Shown here piece by piece: positions 20,069 to 35,000 of a stretch of DNA of 64,000 nucleotides. A program made the translations under genes and the position numbers. The first letter of the stretch is position 1. The number at the start of each line of letters is the position of its first letter. The notes beneath the pieces were generated by a model, which was not told the origin of the DNA, did not search any database, and worked only from the letters and a program-made list of their open reading frames with translations. This DNA comes from Acanthaster planci (taxonomy: Eukaryota > Echinodermata > Asteroidea > Valvatida > Acanthasteridae), in contig NW_019091360.1 in NCBI RefSeq assembly GCF_001949145.1, positions 1,401,231 to 1,465,230 on the forward strand, in the 5' to 3' direction.

Positions 20069-23000
20069 GTAAGAACCCCCCAAAAAACATTTCCGTTGTG
20101 CATTGCGTCTCGTATAAATGGGACGGGTTTCTAATCCACTTATTTCCCCTGTCTGCCCGGTGGACTGACGGCCTACATCCACATAACCCATTTCAAGGGG
20201 TGCGCCTTGCTTCATTGCATATTGAATCATCAGTGTCATCATTATCTTAACGCCTAAATATTCAAAGCAGCTGCACTCTTCCAAAATGTCGACATACGGA
20301 AAGCTAATTTTTTTTTAATCTTGAAATTCACAGAAACCAACCACTCTTGCATGAGTGAACAGCCAACCTCTGTTGATGCTTCACGCTGGCTGCCGTATAA
20401 GCTATTCAAATGCATTGTAGCGCCTTCAGTTTTTCATGTTCTATATAAATCTGTTGGCTAAAGTGCACCATCACCCCAACTCATATTATGTAGGCACGTG
20501 GTGTGACGAGGCGTGACATTATCTTCAAGTTAAACCGTAGCTTTTAATCGTACAAAATATCTCTCAAGGATACATGAAAAGGAACGCAGCAAACTCACTC
20601 TTTCAGTGATAAAGAGCGGGTCTAAGCTTGTTCTTGAACGTCGTACACTCAAGTTTGTTTTGTCAATAGAAACCACAATAAAGGCTACGAAAGACTCTAA
20701 TATTAAGTCAGACCGTGATATCACAGTACGATAGTCACGTTAAAGCACTTTGTAGATAATTGATTTCCTTGAGAATCATTGGAATCCGAAATTGAGCTGA
20801 TTGATAAACAAGGTTGCGCTTGCCGGAAAGAAATGCTTCTGCTTTATGGTATTTTTCTTGAATTTGCACCTATTTCGTGAAGTTCAGGACGTACTGAAGA
20901 TCTCGTTTTTACACTCTGCGTAACTGATAGGCAACACATCATAAAACCATACATAGGCCTAAGCCATCGCCACGCTTAGATCATAGTAACTAACATTTTG
21001 TCTTCCTCGTTACCCAAGCACAGATTTCTTGCGCACACATAATTCCCAATCAGAATTGAGCACAGCCGGCTGCACGTCCTTGCATTACGAGGAATGTTTA
21101 TACCGTGACTACTGTAATGGGAATGCATTTTCATATTGAAGCAGTCACTCGTTAAAGCGTGGCAGATAATCTGACGAACGACCTTTTTATTGCTTACAGC
21201 TGTGCGCTGAAAGTGGCGTTATATTTTCCTTTCTCTGTGGTTATTCGATAACTACTAGACCCAGCAGTGAAAGGAAATTGTCTGATACTCGGATACCTAA
21301 TACGAAAGATGTGTGACCATGGCGACATATAGGAATTCAGATTTGGTTCAAGAAATAACGTGGACTGTGATTATCGTTGATTGATGTTGGGAAGCATGTA
21401 GGCCAACTGGATTGTTGTAATAAATCTATATCATCATTTAGAAATATAACTTTAAAATCACCTGTTATTGCAGATACGATGGACAGACGAATTTTCAAAT
21501 TTGAGCTGTAGTCTGCCGGGGAAAAAACACAAAAGAACGTCACGCAAAGCTAAAGGGGTACAAGATGAGAATGGAGCGTTATTGAAGTGAAATCTAAGTA
21601 CCTTTTCTCGATCCAGCAAAGCGCATACGCAGAGTGGCGGAGGAAAACGTACGCTGTCGGAGCAGGGGGATTCTCGAATTACGTGTGGCCCCGATGGGGG
21701 AAACCATGTCAATCTATCTCCATGGAGATACGCGGGATGAGTGGTTTTCGTAGCGACGGATGGGTCACAGGTTAGTTGTTTGTCCCGCGGAATGTACAGG
21801 TGGTCTGTGATTGCTTGTACAATCGTTTGATCTCGAGGATGGGCAGAAACAGCAAAACCCGGTATTTTGCTGTTTGATGAGTATACTAACTTACCCATTA
21901 CACATGCGTATTGCCTGCGCTCATTTTTTTTCGGGGGTTGGGATTTAATTTTTTGTGTGTCGCCAGTCGTTAAATTTCTTTGAAAACTGCTGAACATACG
22001 AAATGCCCATGTCTTCAAAATAATAATTAAGTTTATCCCGTCCTGATGCTAAGGGTGTTAATTTTATACAGGTATTAGGGCAACCGGGTACCCGATTAAA
22101 AAAAATACGTGTACCCGATAAAAAAAACCCAATGTTTAAATCCCAACATTTGATACCTGAATTCAGAGAGTTCGTTTACGTCTACAGCACAATACCACCA
22201 CATCGGTTGAATCAAAATTCAAGGCAAAATACGCCTGTGCAGTAAGCTTAATGTAATCGTTTCATGATGTAAATTTTGGCGTTATGAACATGAATTGTGT
22301 TGTCCGGTTTTACTTTTGAAATTTTGCACTAGTGGCACTACCCTCCCCCTTTTTATTGCCTGAGAAATTACAAAGTGTTATGCAATGCTACGGATAATCT
22401 AGACCAGTTTCTATATAGCAGGATCCGTCGGGTATCCGGGTCTGATGCACAGCCCTAATGTATACTGACAGTATTGTTGCCATTTAAGGAAAAGGGGGAA
22501 AATATGACGAATTGTTTTATAGACTGTGAGTCAAACCAAGACCAAGGGTGTTTAATGGTACTTTAATTTCATACCCCAAAGCCATTGGTAGTTGATTTCT
22601 GTAAGTCACCTTCAATATCTTTCTGTTTATCAGTGCTTCAATAAGACAGTTTCTGCAGATAGGTACACACAGACTGAACTTCAACTATATAACAGAGTGC
22701 GCGAACCTATGCTCCGGGGAGACTTACGTTAAGCACAGGATGTGCCATGAAAGCACTTCTGCCAGTTCACGAGACAAACATTTTTCTCGAATACCACTTT
22801 CGCATTTATGTATCGTAAATTGAATTGGCCCACATCGTCTAATCAATTTGGACTAACATAGATATGGCTCAGGTGGCAAGAAAGTTGTGACTATAATGTC
22901 ACCTCAAGGTCACCGTAAATTGGATTTAAAGGCAGGTACTTGGCGCCAGGAAAATATAATTACGTGGAGTGTAATTCTCTCACAACGGCTCCTTGGGAGT

Positions 23001-26000
23001 TTTCACAGAAACTATCAGACATGTAAACTCCTAAATATTTCTGATCTTGTTTATTTCCCGTGCTAATGGACAATTCTGCTTGGTGTTATGTTCACTAAGT
23101 ATTTCTTTACTGCATTTCATATCTTCAAAACGATTATTTCAAGAGTAACTTCTAAACATTCACTGAACCAATTTAAACATCGGTACTGCGGTATTAATAA
23201 TTTTCGTGGAAAATGAATTCAGGACATTAAAGAGAAAATTCATGTTCAATCCACAAAATGGTAACTTTACCTCACTGTCCGTATGAGCCCATTCGGCCTG
23301 CCATTAGTTTTTAACTCGTTTCGGGCCAGTTGTGACGATCTTTGACCATTTATACTCAAAGCGTAAATTTGGGGGAAAAGGTGGGTTTAAACGAGAAAAA
23401 GTACGCAAGGGGTAGTTTTTCTAAGAAGAAAATCGAAGATGGGACTGATTTTTGCCTGGAGTGAAACACTGGCGTCGGCTTAATGGCGGACGGCACGTAT
23501 TACGACCACCCCGCTTCATCCATTCAATTTAGCACGGCTATCGATCCCGAGCAAAGGCTCCGTGTGTTCCATAACCACGCGCCGTCACATCCGTGGACAA
23601 AGTGCGACTGACCCGAGTCGTTCGTGCATGGCGTCTGTGTGCTGGACAGTTTGCCTGCGCGGGTAAATTTTGTTCAGCGGCGAAAAGCGCACACAATTAT
23701 AGTGTGTAAGTGGGGATTTTCAGCGTCGTGGGCAGATCCAGGACAAGAGTTTCGGAGGGAGGGTTCAAAATATGTCTTTTTTTCGGGGGGTGGGCACAAT
23801 TTTGCATTTTTTTTATGCACTCTATTTTGGCCTCTGAAAGGGGTTAGCTACATTTTGATACTCTTTGCATGCGTTTAGAATGGCGCAAGACAAAAATTGT
23901 CTTTCATTTTCTTGTAATTTTTGACTTTTGTGGGAAGGGGCATTGCCACCACCACCCACCCCCCATCTGCCCTTTTTAATGTCATACTCCCGCACAAAAA
24001 AGTCTTCACGCAAAACGGCACGGAATAACTTATCAAAGTGGCAATCTAGTTGATCCTACACCTTTATACCACTGGAAATTAGTGACTTGGCGTTTAGATC
24101 ATTGACATAAGGTTTCATTTCCTTCCGAGTCCTTTTTCTCGCAAGGAATTTCCCAAGAGACAGTCCCCTGATTGACTCAGGTTTCAACAACAGAAAGCGC
24201 GGCACACCGTTGTCCGTATCTCAGCAGTGTCTGCCAGCGCTCTCGAGTTTTCCCGCCTTACATGTATTTGATCAATATCCGTCGGTTTTGTGAGCTCACT
24301 ATCTCAAAAATGATACAATTGAAAGTATGACTCTGGTTGGCTAGTTTCATATGTTTTCCTGGTGCCATTGTTTTCCTATCAAATCCGACAAAATAAATTC
24401 AGTTTCACTTTTGGAGTATAACCAAAACGATTACATACTGAAGTTGCACGCATAGCTCGTGCATGCCGCTATGCCGTTCGAATTTGTTTTCAAATTCTTT
24501 TGTATAAGATTAACACATTCAAATTTAATATTCTTGATCCTTTTAAAAAGTGGTCGCAGTCTTGTCAGAGTGTACTTCAACCGCATTCCAATAAATACAT
24601 TTTTACATTCGAAATAGAAATACGTAAAGTGGAGAGCTTTCATTCTTATCAGTACGTGTTAATTAATTTTTTATTATTATACCTGAATTTGCCGAACTCG
24701 TTTTCAGTCAAGAAGCGAGATTAGAGAATTGAAGATCTGATATAGATCTTAGGAACTTCAAACAAAAGTTGATATGGCAGAAATCTTGGGTATTGCCCTC
24801 AAATGCGCCGATCAAGAGTTCTTATAATTATTCCTGGGATCCACCATGCCAAGTTGGTTTGTCATTACATGTATATATTTCGGTTGCTTCAAAAGTGAAA
24901 GTAGGAAAATTGATTACTAATTGTGTACGTGGAAAGCAGAAGTATTGCAAAGAGGCCATGACCGCGTTACTTGACTGCGGCTTGAAATCAATCACAACTA
25001 TGGGAAGTGGCAGCAGCCACAACCATGTAGACTCGCGCGTAATTTGAAGCTGGAACTCAGATGCGGCCTTAGACTGTGCCTTTAATGACCTCATACCTAC
25101 GGCGCCCTCCAGTGTCATATATGTAGCTCGACTTTTAAGAAGAAAAACGTTCAGAGAAACGAAACGAGACGAAAGCATAATGTATCATCTTCATATACAT
25201 GTACAGTAATTCTGAGCATGGTTATCACCACTCAATGTGTTTTACCTGAATTTCATGACATACATGGACACTTTAATTACTGTTACAAGTCACCGGGTAA
25301 AATCGTTAGTGTCGCGGGCCAACACTCACCTAAAAGTGTAATTAAGTGTTGCCACAAGCAGCAGCCACATTACTCGATCTGTTCGATCAAATCACTGGCC
25401 TGCTACAGATCTTCGCGATTAACTGCGACGAGCCTCGTGCAGGCTCTGTCGACAGCGTGACATTTTCCAGCTTGACTTTGAACATAATTTATTAAAAAGT
25501 CGATCGGCAGCAGCGGTTCAGCGAAAGTGATTTGGGTCAATTTGCCCGCAACCAAACCGGAGACTTGGCGGGGTTTGAGGCTGAACGTCCGTCAGGCCGC
25601 ACACGTATTTCTACATGCATGAGGGCTACTTTTGGGATGTAGGAAAATGAACCCTTGGTATCGCTGCGGGGATGCTTGTGCTCGAAAGAGGTCGATGCCC
25701 AAAATGAATTTATCTTAAAATGTCTTCGGGTAATAAAACATTAAACTTAAGCGATTGTTATGAGGTTCAGCGTAGGACCTCCCTGACGCTGCACGTCAAG
25801 CTAAGATCGCCGCTCCCGTCCTATCCTGGCCGTGCCACGGCGGTCACGGCGTCTCCCAAGATTTGTCAGCATCGTTTTAATTCGGACTATATTCGTATAC
25901 ACATAGTCACTGAGTTCACTGGAAATTTGATGAATTTGATTCGTTAGGAAAGGGAACTACCGGCCAGTGTCATGATGATTGAACTCACACACTTCACCGT

Positions 26001-29000
26001 CAAAGTCTCTCGTCGCATAATTTGGATTTAGGCGAAAAGCATATCACATAAGCCTAAACCGTCAATGTTTCCCTATAGAAAAAGCAAAGACCTCTCCTAC
26101 AGTGTACCGTAACTGTATAATAAGCTTTGATTTGGACGGGAATACTGTAACAGTTAAGGCCTCATTCTCTAGATTGGGCAAGTGAAAGGGTTTCAACTTA
26201 TTATTAAACAAACAAATCTCTTTTTTCTTTTCCAAAATTCCGAGGGGGTGAGTAGTGAAGGAGACCCACGAGTCAAAAGGGGGGGGCACGCCACTGCTGG
26301 CCTCACTAAATTTGGCGCAATGTTTCCGGACACGTACGGAATTGCAGACTATAATACACGATGCCGGCTGCAGTCGTCGATTAGGCAAATAGCGCAATGG
26401 ATAGGCTACTGGGTGAGCGCAACATACTTGTAACCAAACACAGGCCATGTTTTCGCCTCAGTTCGTCGTCGGTTACCAGTCGACGGCTGTTGCGTATCTG
26501 GGTTCAGAGGTATGACAGTGCAGGAATCGTTTCTGACAAAGCTCAACTTCGGGGTGAAAAAATCACCGGGTGCAAGTCAAACCGTATAGGGCGCCGATGA
26601 AATATTCTTGTTTTGTTTAAAATAGAAGAATAACATTTATATAAACACATGGGTGACGCCATGCTTTAACTGATAATTCTATTTTATATTTCAACTTTTA
26701 TGCGAACGGCAGTTGCATGTTTTTGACGGCAAGAGTCACAGTCCGCAAATTGGGTCACCAGTGCCCCGGAAACGTTGTTATCGTTTTGTTCCCGTGTTTA
26801 TCAGGAAATGTTTTTCAGCATATCTTGACATACGCATGCGCAATATTGTAACACCAAGATCGCTTGTTATCCACAGTTTAATCTGATTGGGACAAGTTAT
26901 TGTTACGAGAAGATAATCCATTCCTGGCACTCGAGTTGTAGTCGGATTTCTGTGAGTACCATGTACTTGAAAAGAGGATAAAAAGTTGAAAGTCCCAGGT
27001 CGATTCTGAGTGTTCCTGCACATTCTGGCTGCCATCTTGAAAGCCAGTGCTTTTGTTCCAAAGGATATGCATAAAAGACACTTCCCTTTGGAACAAAAGA
27101 ATTGCCCTGAAAGAGAGCTACCACTCAAAGCCTCTATACTCGATATTTTTGCGGCTACCCCAATTTAAACTTCAAGTAGATGCAAGTGGGACACAGACGC
27201 GATCAGGCAGTGTTCCGCCCTCGCTGCAATAACAGTTCGTGTATGGCAAGCATGTGTGATATCTTTACGTTCCGTTACAAACAGCAGTGTCTTTTGACAA
27301 GACTTGAACCAAGACCAGAATATAGCCGTTCTCAGACCCCGCCCCACCATTGATTAACAGAGCTCCTTAAAGGAAGGTGGGGTGACAGTTGCTCTTCACC
27401 CCCACGGCTAGAGGTTAGGGATGCATCCGTGATATCGCTTTAAAGAGCTACACGATTCTGTATGCAACCGTTTCAACCATTCCACGTGCACTTAGTAATC
27501 GACTTGTACATGTACGTCATGAAAATGCAACGAAACGGGCCTTTTACTTTTCAATAAAATGTTTTTTCTTTTTGTTGGAATATGAATGAGATCATCGACT
27601 GTGCTGTATTCGGTATACACGCTGTGCAAGCGGGACCGGTCCAAACCTTTTCAGAATGCCATGGCTAAAGGTACACTCGCGTGACACCGCCGGGGGGTCA
27701 GAACATGCAAGGTTCGAGAGACTGGCTATTTAGTCTCGCGTGTCATTGGGAATGTCATTGACTTCAATGAACACTGTATTCCCTTTGATGGACCAGCCAA
27801 GCCCATCCACGTGTATGATTCAATCTCTACTTCGATAATTAAATCCTCCTCTCACATGATAACGCAGATGACCGTGTCTGTCTGCGTATTTTCTCAGCGG
27901 CGCTGGCGCCAATTGCGGGGAGTTTTGTGAAAATGATTCGTCCACCCGTCGTCCTCGACATGTATTATGTACGCAAATCTAATGTTGCTTTTAATGAAAT
28001 CGCGCAGCACTGCTATTTTTGCCCTCCAGGTGTAACCTGCCATAGGCCTATGTGGTCACTGAACTACGATACGTGCTATTTCCAGATTATAGGCATCGAA
28101 ATCCCAGGATTGAGCTGGGGATATCCATAGTTGGAGCTGTATGTAATTAATACTGTACAGTAAAATTTACACGATTAGTCGGAATTTAGTAATTAAGTGC
28201 CTAAAGCTGTCTTCTCTTAACAAGCTATGTTAGAGATATCAGCACGATAAGATTCTTTCTTATGCTTGATAGTTTTGATTTATTTTAATCTGCTGGTTCT
28301 AGAACCGTCCCATTCATTACCCACGGAACACCTGCTCGGGAACATTAGTCGGCAATCAAATCAACGGCCAGTGCACGCATATCTCAACCGCACTGTCGTC
28401 GTACTGAGCGTGGTTAGAGAGCTTCTATACATTTACCGGCAAGTCACGTCCCCCGATGTTTCTGCCTGTTCAAGGCGAGTATCGCTTTGGTGTTAGGGCT
28501 TTTTATTGGCTAATTAACCTCGGAATTTCTTTTTTACGACGTATTAATCGTCCCATCTGTGACTACAGTACTTCCTAAACCTATACATATACAATATGTC
28601 GCCCCTTCAGGACTGACCAAAGTCCACCAGCGAAAATTACAGGTTATATAATTCAGCCTTTTTAAGAGGTGTATTTTGTGACGGTGGAAAGCCATTTACG
28701 TATTGCCTTTATTTCCCCGGGAAAATGCCGCGGTTGCCGTACTCTTCGACCCCTGTCAGCTCGTTTGAACATCATTTCTACAAAATGTTAACGTTGTCAA
28801 GTAAAGATGCGTTTTCTGCATGCATGCCTTCATGGACATTGAAAAAAGGCCTAAGTTGATTAAAATAATGAAAGACTGAAGAAGACACAAGAAGATATCA
28901 AATTGTGTATAGACTGCTTGCAAACTCGAATTAAGACTACATAAAGCAATAAACTAATAAAGCTGGGCTGTGTACCGCCGTTGCACTCAGTAATTGCTCT

Positions 29001-32000
29001 TGCCGGTCTAGTGAGTCGCCGTGGAAATCATACTCTATTCAAGTCCACAGAAATAGGGCTAATATCGACGTGGCCTCAGCACTCAGCAATAATTCCGTAA
29101 AGTGCGGTAAGGTACTTTGAAGGTCCAGGGTTCAAGTCCAACTGCTGTCACTTTTTGGTAACTAAAAGATGTCGATTTTTAGGTAATAATTCTTGGACCA
29201 CCGAAATGTGCATAACATTTCGGTGTAATGTACAACACTTAGGCATGGGTCAGTTTGTGGCATTATAGTTTTTCAGCATTGGGCTGTCTTTACTGTCGCT
29301 CTACTTCCGCGGGAATTCAGTTGTCTTTTCTGGATTGAACCTTTGAAGCGCAGATTCGATCAAACCAAACATGTTGTACCGGATATACGCAATTTTGGAC
29401 GTAAGTGCAGTACGTAGAGAGAGACGGGCTGGAATCGAGTCTGTCGCAAGCGGACCCAGGGCGGAGTCCCATCAGCGATCTTCTTGGCGGGAAGCCATCA
29501 ATGAACGCCGGACACGAATGATTGAAAGTATGCAATATACATCATCAGGAAAGGCGATGCAAATGAATTCTGCCGCGGGAGGAAAAGCACTAGTCGAGCC
29601 CCCGCGTTCCAACATACCTCCGAGCCTGTAGCTATTGCAGACCACACTCGCTTTACTTCCGCGGATGAATATTATTGGAAACGAGACACGGGGCAGTACA
29701 GTCTGCCCTCGCGCAATGCAATATGCCTCAGAGTTTAAAGGAGACCGACCAACGACCGTAAGATAATGATAACTGTCGAAGAGAAGGGAAGCCATCGAAA
29801 GTGAGAAATCGCACTCTCTTTCTTGTTAAAAGAGGAAAATCGAGTTATATTGAAAACGGGATAACCACACCAACACTGCCCGAATGGATGACAAAGCAGG
29901 CCTAATCAACGTTTCTAACAGTCAGAGATAGGGAAAGCAGGGAACTCGCTCATTTCCGTGGATTTATTAGAGGATTGCATAGTGATAGATGCAATTTTCA
30001 AATCCCGCGTCAGCGCGACGAATCAAGTTGTTGAAGGTGCTTTCATTACCGTGTGAAACCGAAGCTCCCCTCTTGCCCCAGGTGCACGAGGCAAATCGAT
30101 TTCGTAAGAGGAAATCTGTCACTCGAGAGCACATGAATGACGTAGACGAGAAAGGTACAAACAAGAAAAGAAAAAAAAAGGAGGGGAAAAAAAGGAGAAA
30201 CCAAAATGAAACGGGAATATCTGTGTCTGCAGCACTTACATTTCGGGAATTGCATAGAAGTAGAAGCGCGGCTCTGCAGAATGATGAAGAACGTGACACA
30301 AAATTGTGTCACCCTGCAATATATTCATCACATCACTCTGCACAGACCTGCGAGACGATGACGGAACGCTATCATGCTGCAGTGCAAAGTACACCCAGAA
30401 GTGGAACCTTGCGGTTTGAAGACGATCAATGATGGGGAGTTTTTCGAAATAGGACACTCATAAAATGGGAAGCCTGCAGTGTTCACGATGGACTGGGGTA
30501 GGACTTCGAACCTGGATTTAAAAAAAAAGTTTTCTACGCCAAATCGACACAGACTTAACTCGGAGGAAAAACTGACGTGTTAAATATTAGGACTTGCTGG
30601 CAGTGATTAATTTATTATTGGGTATAGCAGCCTAGGTATACATCTGCCTATAGGTACCGTCACTTAATTTCAAGCGATGTCCACACACGTAACAGACTGT
30701 TATAATTAGCATGCAACCGCCTTGACGGTGAATGAGGTCAGATGGGCCCGTCGGGCCGGATCAAGCTCGCACAATTCAGCATCGCTGACCGATAACTGCC
30801 CCTTGGGGCACGTTCTCAGGACCGGGCTATGGACCTGGTCAGCTGGTGTACACGGTCCACCGAAATTCCCCTGCTCACGTGACGTGTAAGTTATTATAAC
30901 ACATGCACACCACGTGATGTGACGCCTCAATCAAATTAAGATGCACCGTGCGGAAGTAACTACCGCCCCGTGCCACGGTCTTACATATCCTCGGCAATGG
31001 GTCGAGAGCGCCAATTTCGCCCGGGGAACCCTCTTAATTAACGGGTGGTGGTAAACGAGTTACACCACCGCGACGGCCCCGCGGTCGAAGCTCCTGGGTT
31101 CGCCGAATCCAACCTCCAGCCTTCCGTTTTTTCCCATCGCCGTACCGTGTTCAATCGGAAATGTTTGGCCGCCGTTTCAGGGAAATTGAAAACAGTGGTT
31201 GGTTCTGGCCGCCTAAATTTAATTACTGTTCCGTCCACTCCTATGTTGAAATCGTTTGTCTGGTCAACACAGCGTTTCCTGTATTTATTCTTAAATAACC
31301 TGTCTCTGTTGTGATTATATACATCCGCGAGGGTTACACAAATTAGTGCCAAGAGGAACAATCATTTAAAATTCAGTGAAACAAATCATTATCGACTATA
31401 ATGATTAAAAAAACAATAAGAGAGAAAGATGTAGCAGCATCACTTAAGTGAGGAATTTACTTCAATTATTGTTGTTAAGATACAAGACTGTGGAACCTAG
31501 TTTTGACTGAAGGCAGCATTACACCCAGGCTCAAACCGTAAGACAAGACAGTTGCGGATTCTCTGACGTCATTTAACAAAGACAGAAAAAAAACCGTGTT
31601 CCAAATACGATAGTGCAATATATTGGTTTTATGAGGTTTTAATATATCAAGTCTCGAAGCTAAACTGGTATTTCGATTGCGCAAAAGTCTGTGATAATGG
31701 CTACAGCCAATGTCCATAAAGTCTTAAGTAATTTCAAGCCGCAGCCAGTAATTCAGACACGGCCTGGGCCTGTCAGTGGGTATATAAAAATTATGACGAC
31801 ACAGGTTATCATACGTTTCTATAGTATTCCATGCATGGATGGAATCATGAAAAACCTGTTCATTTCATATTTAGTGAGAACAAACATTGGCTGATTAAGC
31901 GCATTTATGAACTGCTCGCTTTGATGGATAGGCCTGTACGTTCCTCGTGGTTGTCTGTTGGGATTCGCGCTTGGCATGTTCTCACGTCAATAATGGCGGG

Positions 32001-35000
32001 TTAATCTCGTGTGTACCAGCCCCCGTCACCAACATCACAAAACCGTCGAGTCCGAGGCTGTCGGAAATTGAGCAAAAAACAGCTGGCATTTATCTTTTGT
32101 TCCCTGACACGATTGCTGAAAACAAAATTAATATCAGGGTGCGGAATTTAATTCCACTCTTGGCTCACACCACAAGGCTGTGAACAATATCAAAGGGTAG
32201 GTGCGATGGAATTATCTTCATGAAAACCCTCAAAATGCACCTCTGTGCTCGTCAATTAACCTCACTTTCAATTTTTTGTTTCACTATTTCAAGGAGCCTT
32301 TTGCTAGCTTTTTAAGTTTTATGCTGATATTTCCATATCCATGAGCAAAACCGTAATATCATCTTAGCAAGAAACATGTGTTGCGTCGGTTAGTGCAAAA
32401 AATCCTGTAATTTTTTAATGATTTTACTCTTCTTTGGTGATTTGCTGTGTAAGTACACATGAATAAGCAAGCAGTCATCCCTTCTTCGTAAGTGTTTTCA
32501 TCGAGGTAATTCTGGGTCCATTTCTTTGAACAGAGAAACCTACTCACTGAACAATGCATTCCCTAGACGACATCAAAGCAATAGCGCCCTCAGAGAGCAT
32601 GGATAAATTGTAAATGTTCAAAAAGTGTACTTTTCAATGCATTTAACCTAAGAGCGATATCAAATAGTGTCCACACATTGAAAAATAAATATGAAGCATG
32701 TTCGTTGCAGCTACACTTTAAACGAAAGTAGGCCTTTGTGTGTGTCCAAGCTTGGTTGTAGCCTATCTAAAATAGACCTGAAATACACTTCTGTAATCGA
32801 TAATGTTAAATTCCACTGTTACAAAACGGCTCAAAACCTTAAGCGATAAATATCTCGAAAAAAGGAAGCAATCCAGGCAAGTTTCCTCGAACATAATTGA
32901 ATGGGAGTTGTAAATAAGGACCGCCAAGTCGAACTAGCGGGAAAAACCCACCCATTTATCTTTGTTGAGCAAAAGTGTGGATGAAAACGCTTCGGAGTCG
33001 CAAGAGATGTACCGTCCACCCCAGTCGCTGTGAAGTCTCCATCTTTGCGTTGATTGCGTCATAATGACTGCAACATGAAGGCCATGCACTACATTGTATA
33101 TCCGAGAAGACACCATTGCCGCATGACGCCATACTCACGCGCGCGTTCTTTAGCTTGATGCGCGCGTGCAATTGACAAATCACAACATCCCATTGGTCAA
33201 AAAGACATATAAAAGCGCGCGTACCACCTGTCCAACAGCGTGGTGCCACAGCGGTTGCCGGATATTAGTCGACAGGTTAAGTGGGCAAGTGAGTACTAAC
33301 GTGACATGTGCGTTACTAAGGGAAGAAAACGTGCTTGGCCAGTCTTAAATGTTCGTTTGAGACCAGTGGTATTGCAACAACAAAAGTGAAGATTGTGAAC
33401 ACTAACCAGTACAAGGAAGTGACCAGATTTCATAGGAATTTCTGAGTCACACTAGAAAAAGTTTTATCAGACAGCCGGTGCTTTATCAATCGATTAAAAC
33501 CGCCCAAGTGACGGGCTCTCGACCAACAGGAATGGCTGAACTAGTCTTAAATATCAAGGGACGGGCTCTCGACCAACAGGAATGGCTAAACTAGTCTTAA
33601 ATATCATGCTTGAATACAAATTAAAAGCTAGGATTCTGTGTAACAAAAGAAGGAAACGCAGACAGAGAAAACGTTTTTAAGAACCGGATCCTGTATAAAA
33701 CTGGTCTTCGATACATGATCATTTCATACAAATACTGCGCGGACGAATGTGTACTGCTACAAAGAAGATTCAAATTTGTTTAAATGCACTGTTTACAAAA
33801 TACAAGAATGCATAGATCCCACGCACACATCATTGAATACCACGAATATTGATGTCCAATTTGTCGGGTTTTTCACTATAAAGGAGCCACCAAGAGAGCA
33901 TGACATGTGGGCCCTCTCGAGTAAAATGGCAGATGAAAACGCTCTGACCTCTCACCAACATGCATTATGAGGCGTAAACTTGGAGCATCAATAAAATATC
34001 TTCCAAGCGCAGTTGCATTGTAAGGTGGCATTTGTTGTAAGCCTACCCACAATGAGGCAATAAGTTATAGTAAATGTACTCACAACTCATGTCTGATTTT
34101 GAAGAGCAAAACGAACTGAGCTGGATCCGGAAGTGAACCACAAGTGCTGCTTTTACTATTGCCTGCGTTTCATCGACACTGTTCGACAAGGGCTGCTATG
34201 TACAGACTAATCCGCATAGACGCCATTGCTGTGATGGCACGGCACCGCACCCACACGTGCACATTCTTCAGCTTAACGCGCGCGTGCATTTGGCAAATCA
34301 CGACACCCTATTGGTCGAAGAGGCAAGTAACACGCGCGTACCACCTGTCCACCAGCGCTGTGCCACCGCAGCATTGGTTGCTAAGGCCAGAGCTACGGCT
34401 AGGTCTATTGTCTACGCGTCTCCACGCATTTCTAATGGAGTCAAGACCTAGACCTAGCTCTAGACAAGAGATAATAATTCTGGTTGTGGAAGTACACTAA
34501 AGTACTATTTTCCAACCAGAGATTGGTAGGTCTGGCTTCTGACGGTAATCGTATCTTCTGTCAACAGCCAAGTCGATGGAATGTTTCTACTGCCCTGCCA
34601 CCTCAAGCGAAGACGAATGCAGGAGAGTTGGGCGCGTACAGCGGTGTACCGTGGGTTACAATACATGCTTCACACAAATCAAGTACAAAGGCAAGTTGTA
34701 AAACAAGCTCGACACTAATCCCCCCACACATTCATGTAAGCTAACATTTCCAAAACGGGTATCAAAACAGCGAACAAATCGAAGCGGGGAAGTATATTAC
34801 TTTTAACAGCCCTTTAAGTCTTTTCCTTTTATATTTGTCAAATTTTTACACAATTTTTCTTTGTGGATGCGCACATTGACACCATCGATAAAAATTACTA
34901 ATGCATCTAAGAATTATAAAATGATGTTGCGCCGAGCCACAAAGGGGTGTATTTACTCAAGCAGTTTATTAAGACAAGTTAAGGTGATATTTAATTTACA

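Larger units (their letters stand above)
20069..34567. other. Intron 1 of the three-finger gene (14.5 kb)
   Basis: No further coding exon was found. It contains a short hAT-like MITE (22076-22457), a dispersed repeat (24925-25120), the TTAA repeat copy B (32218-32721), a 50-bp tandem duplication (33510-33609) and two related promoter-like segments (33100-33260, 34225-34385). Reading frames at 27927-28130 and 29989-30432 look like chance. Confidence 0.6.

Noticed and set aside
23740-24010. G-rich and C-rich blocks resembling the ends of a transposon
   Set aside because: The two blocks could not be aligned as inverted repeats with a target duplication.
27927-28130. Plus-strand frame with CYFCPPGVTC and NYDTC, at first sight the missing first half of the three-finger domain
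   Set aside because: The only acceptor puts it in phase 0, it ends at a stop before any usable donor, and one canonical Cys is missing. The exon at 34568-34690 fits fully.
29100-29155. tRNA-like GGTTCAAGTCC B box
   Set aside because: No A box and no cloverleaf could be drawn around it, so not called a tRNA gene.
29989-30432. 147-codon plus-strand frame rich in Lys and Arg
   Set aside because: Low-complexity A-rich stretch (KKRKKKEGKKRR) and no homology that I can recognise.
33749-33970. Plus-strand frame starting VYCYKEDSNLFKC, another candidate three-finger exon
   Set aside because: It lacks the CxxC start and the Cys spacing, and no splice sites fit phase 1.
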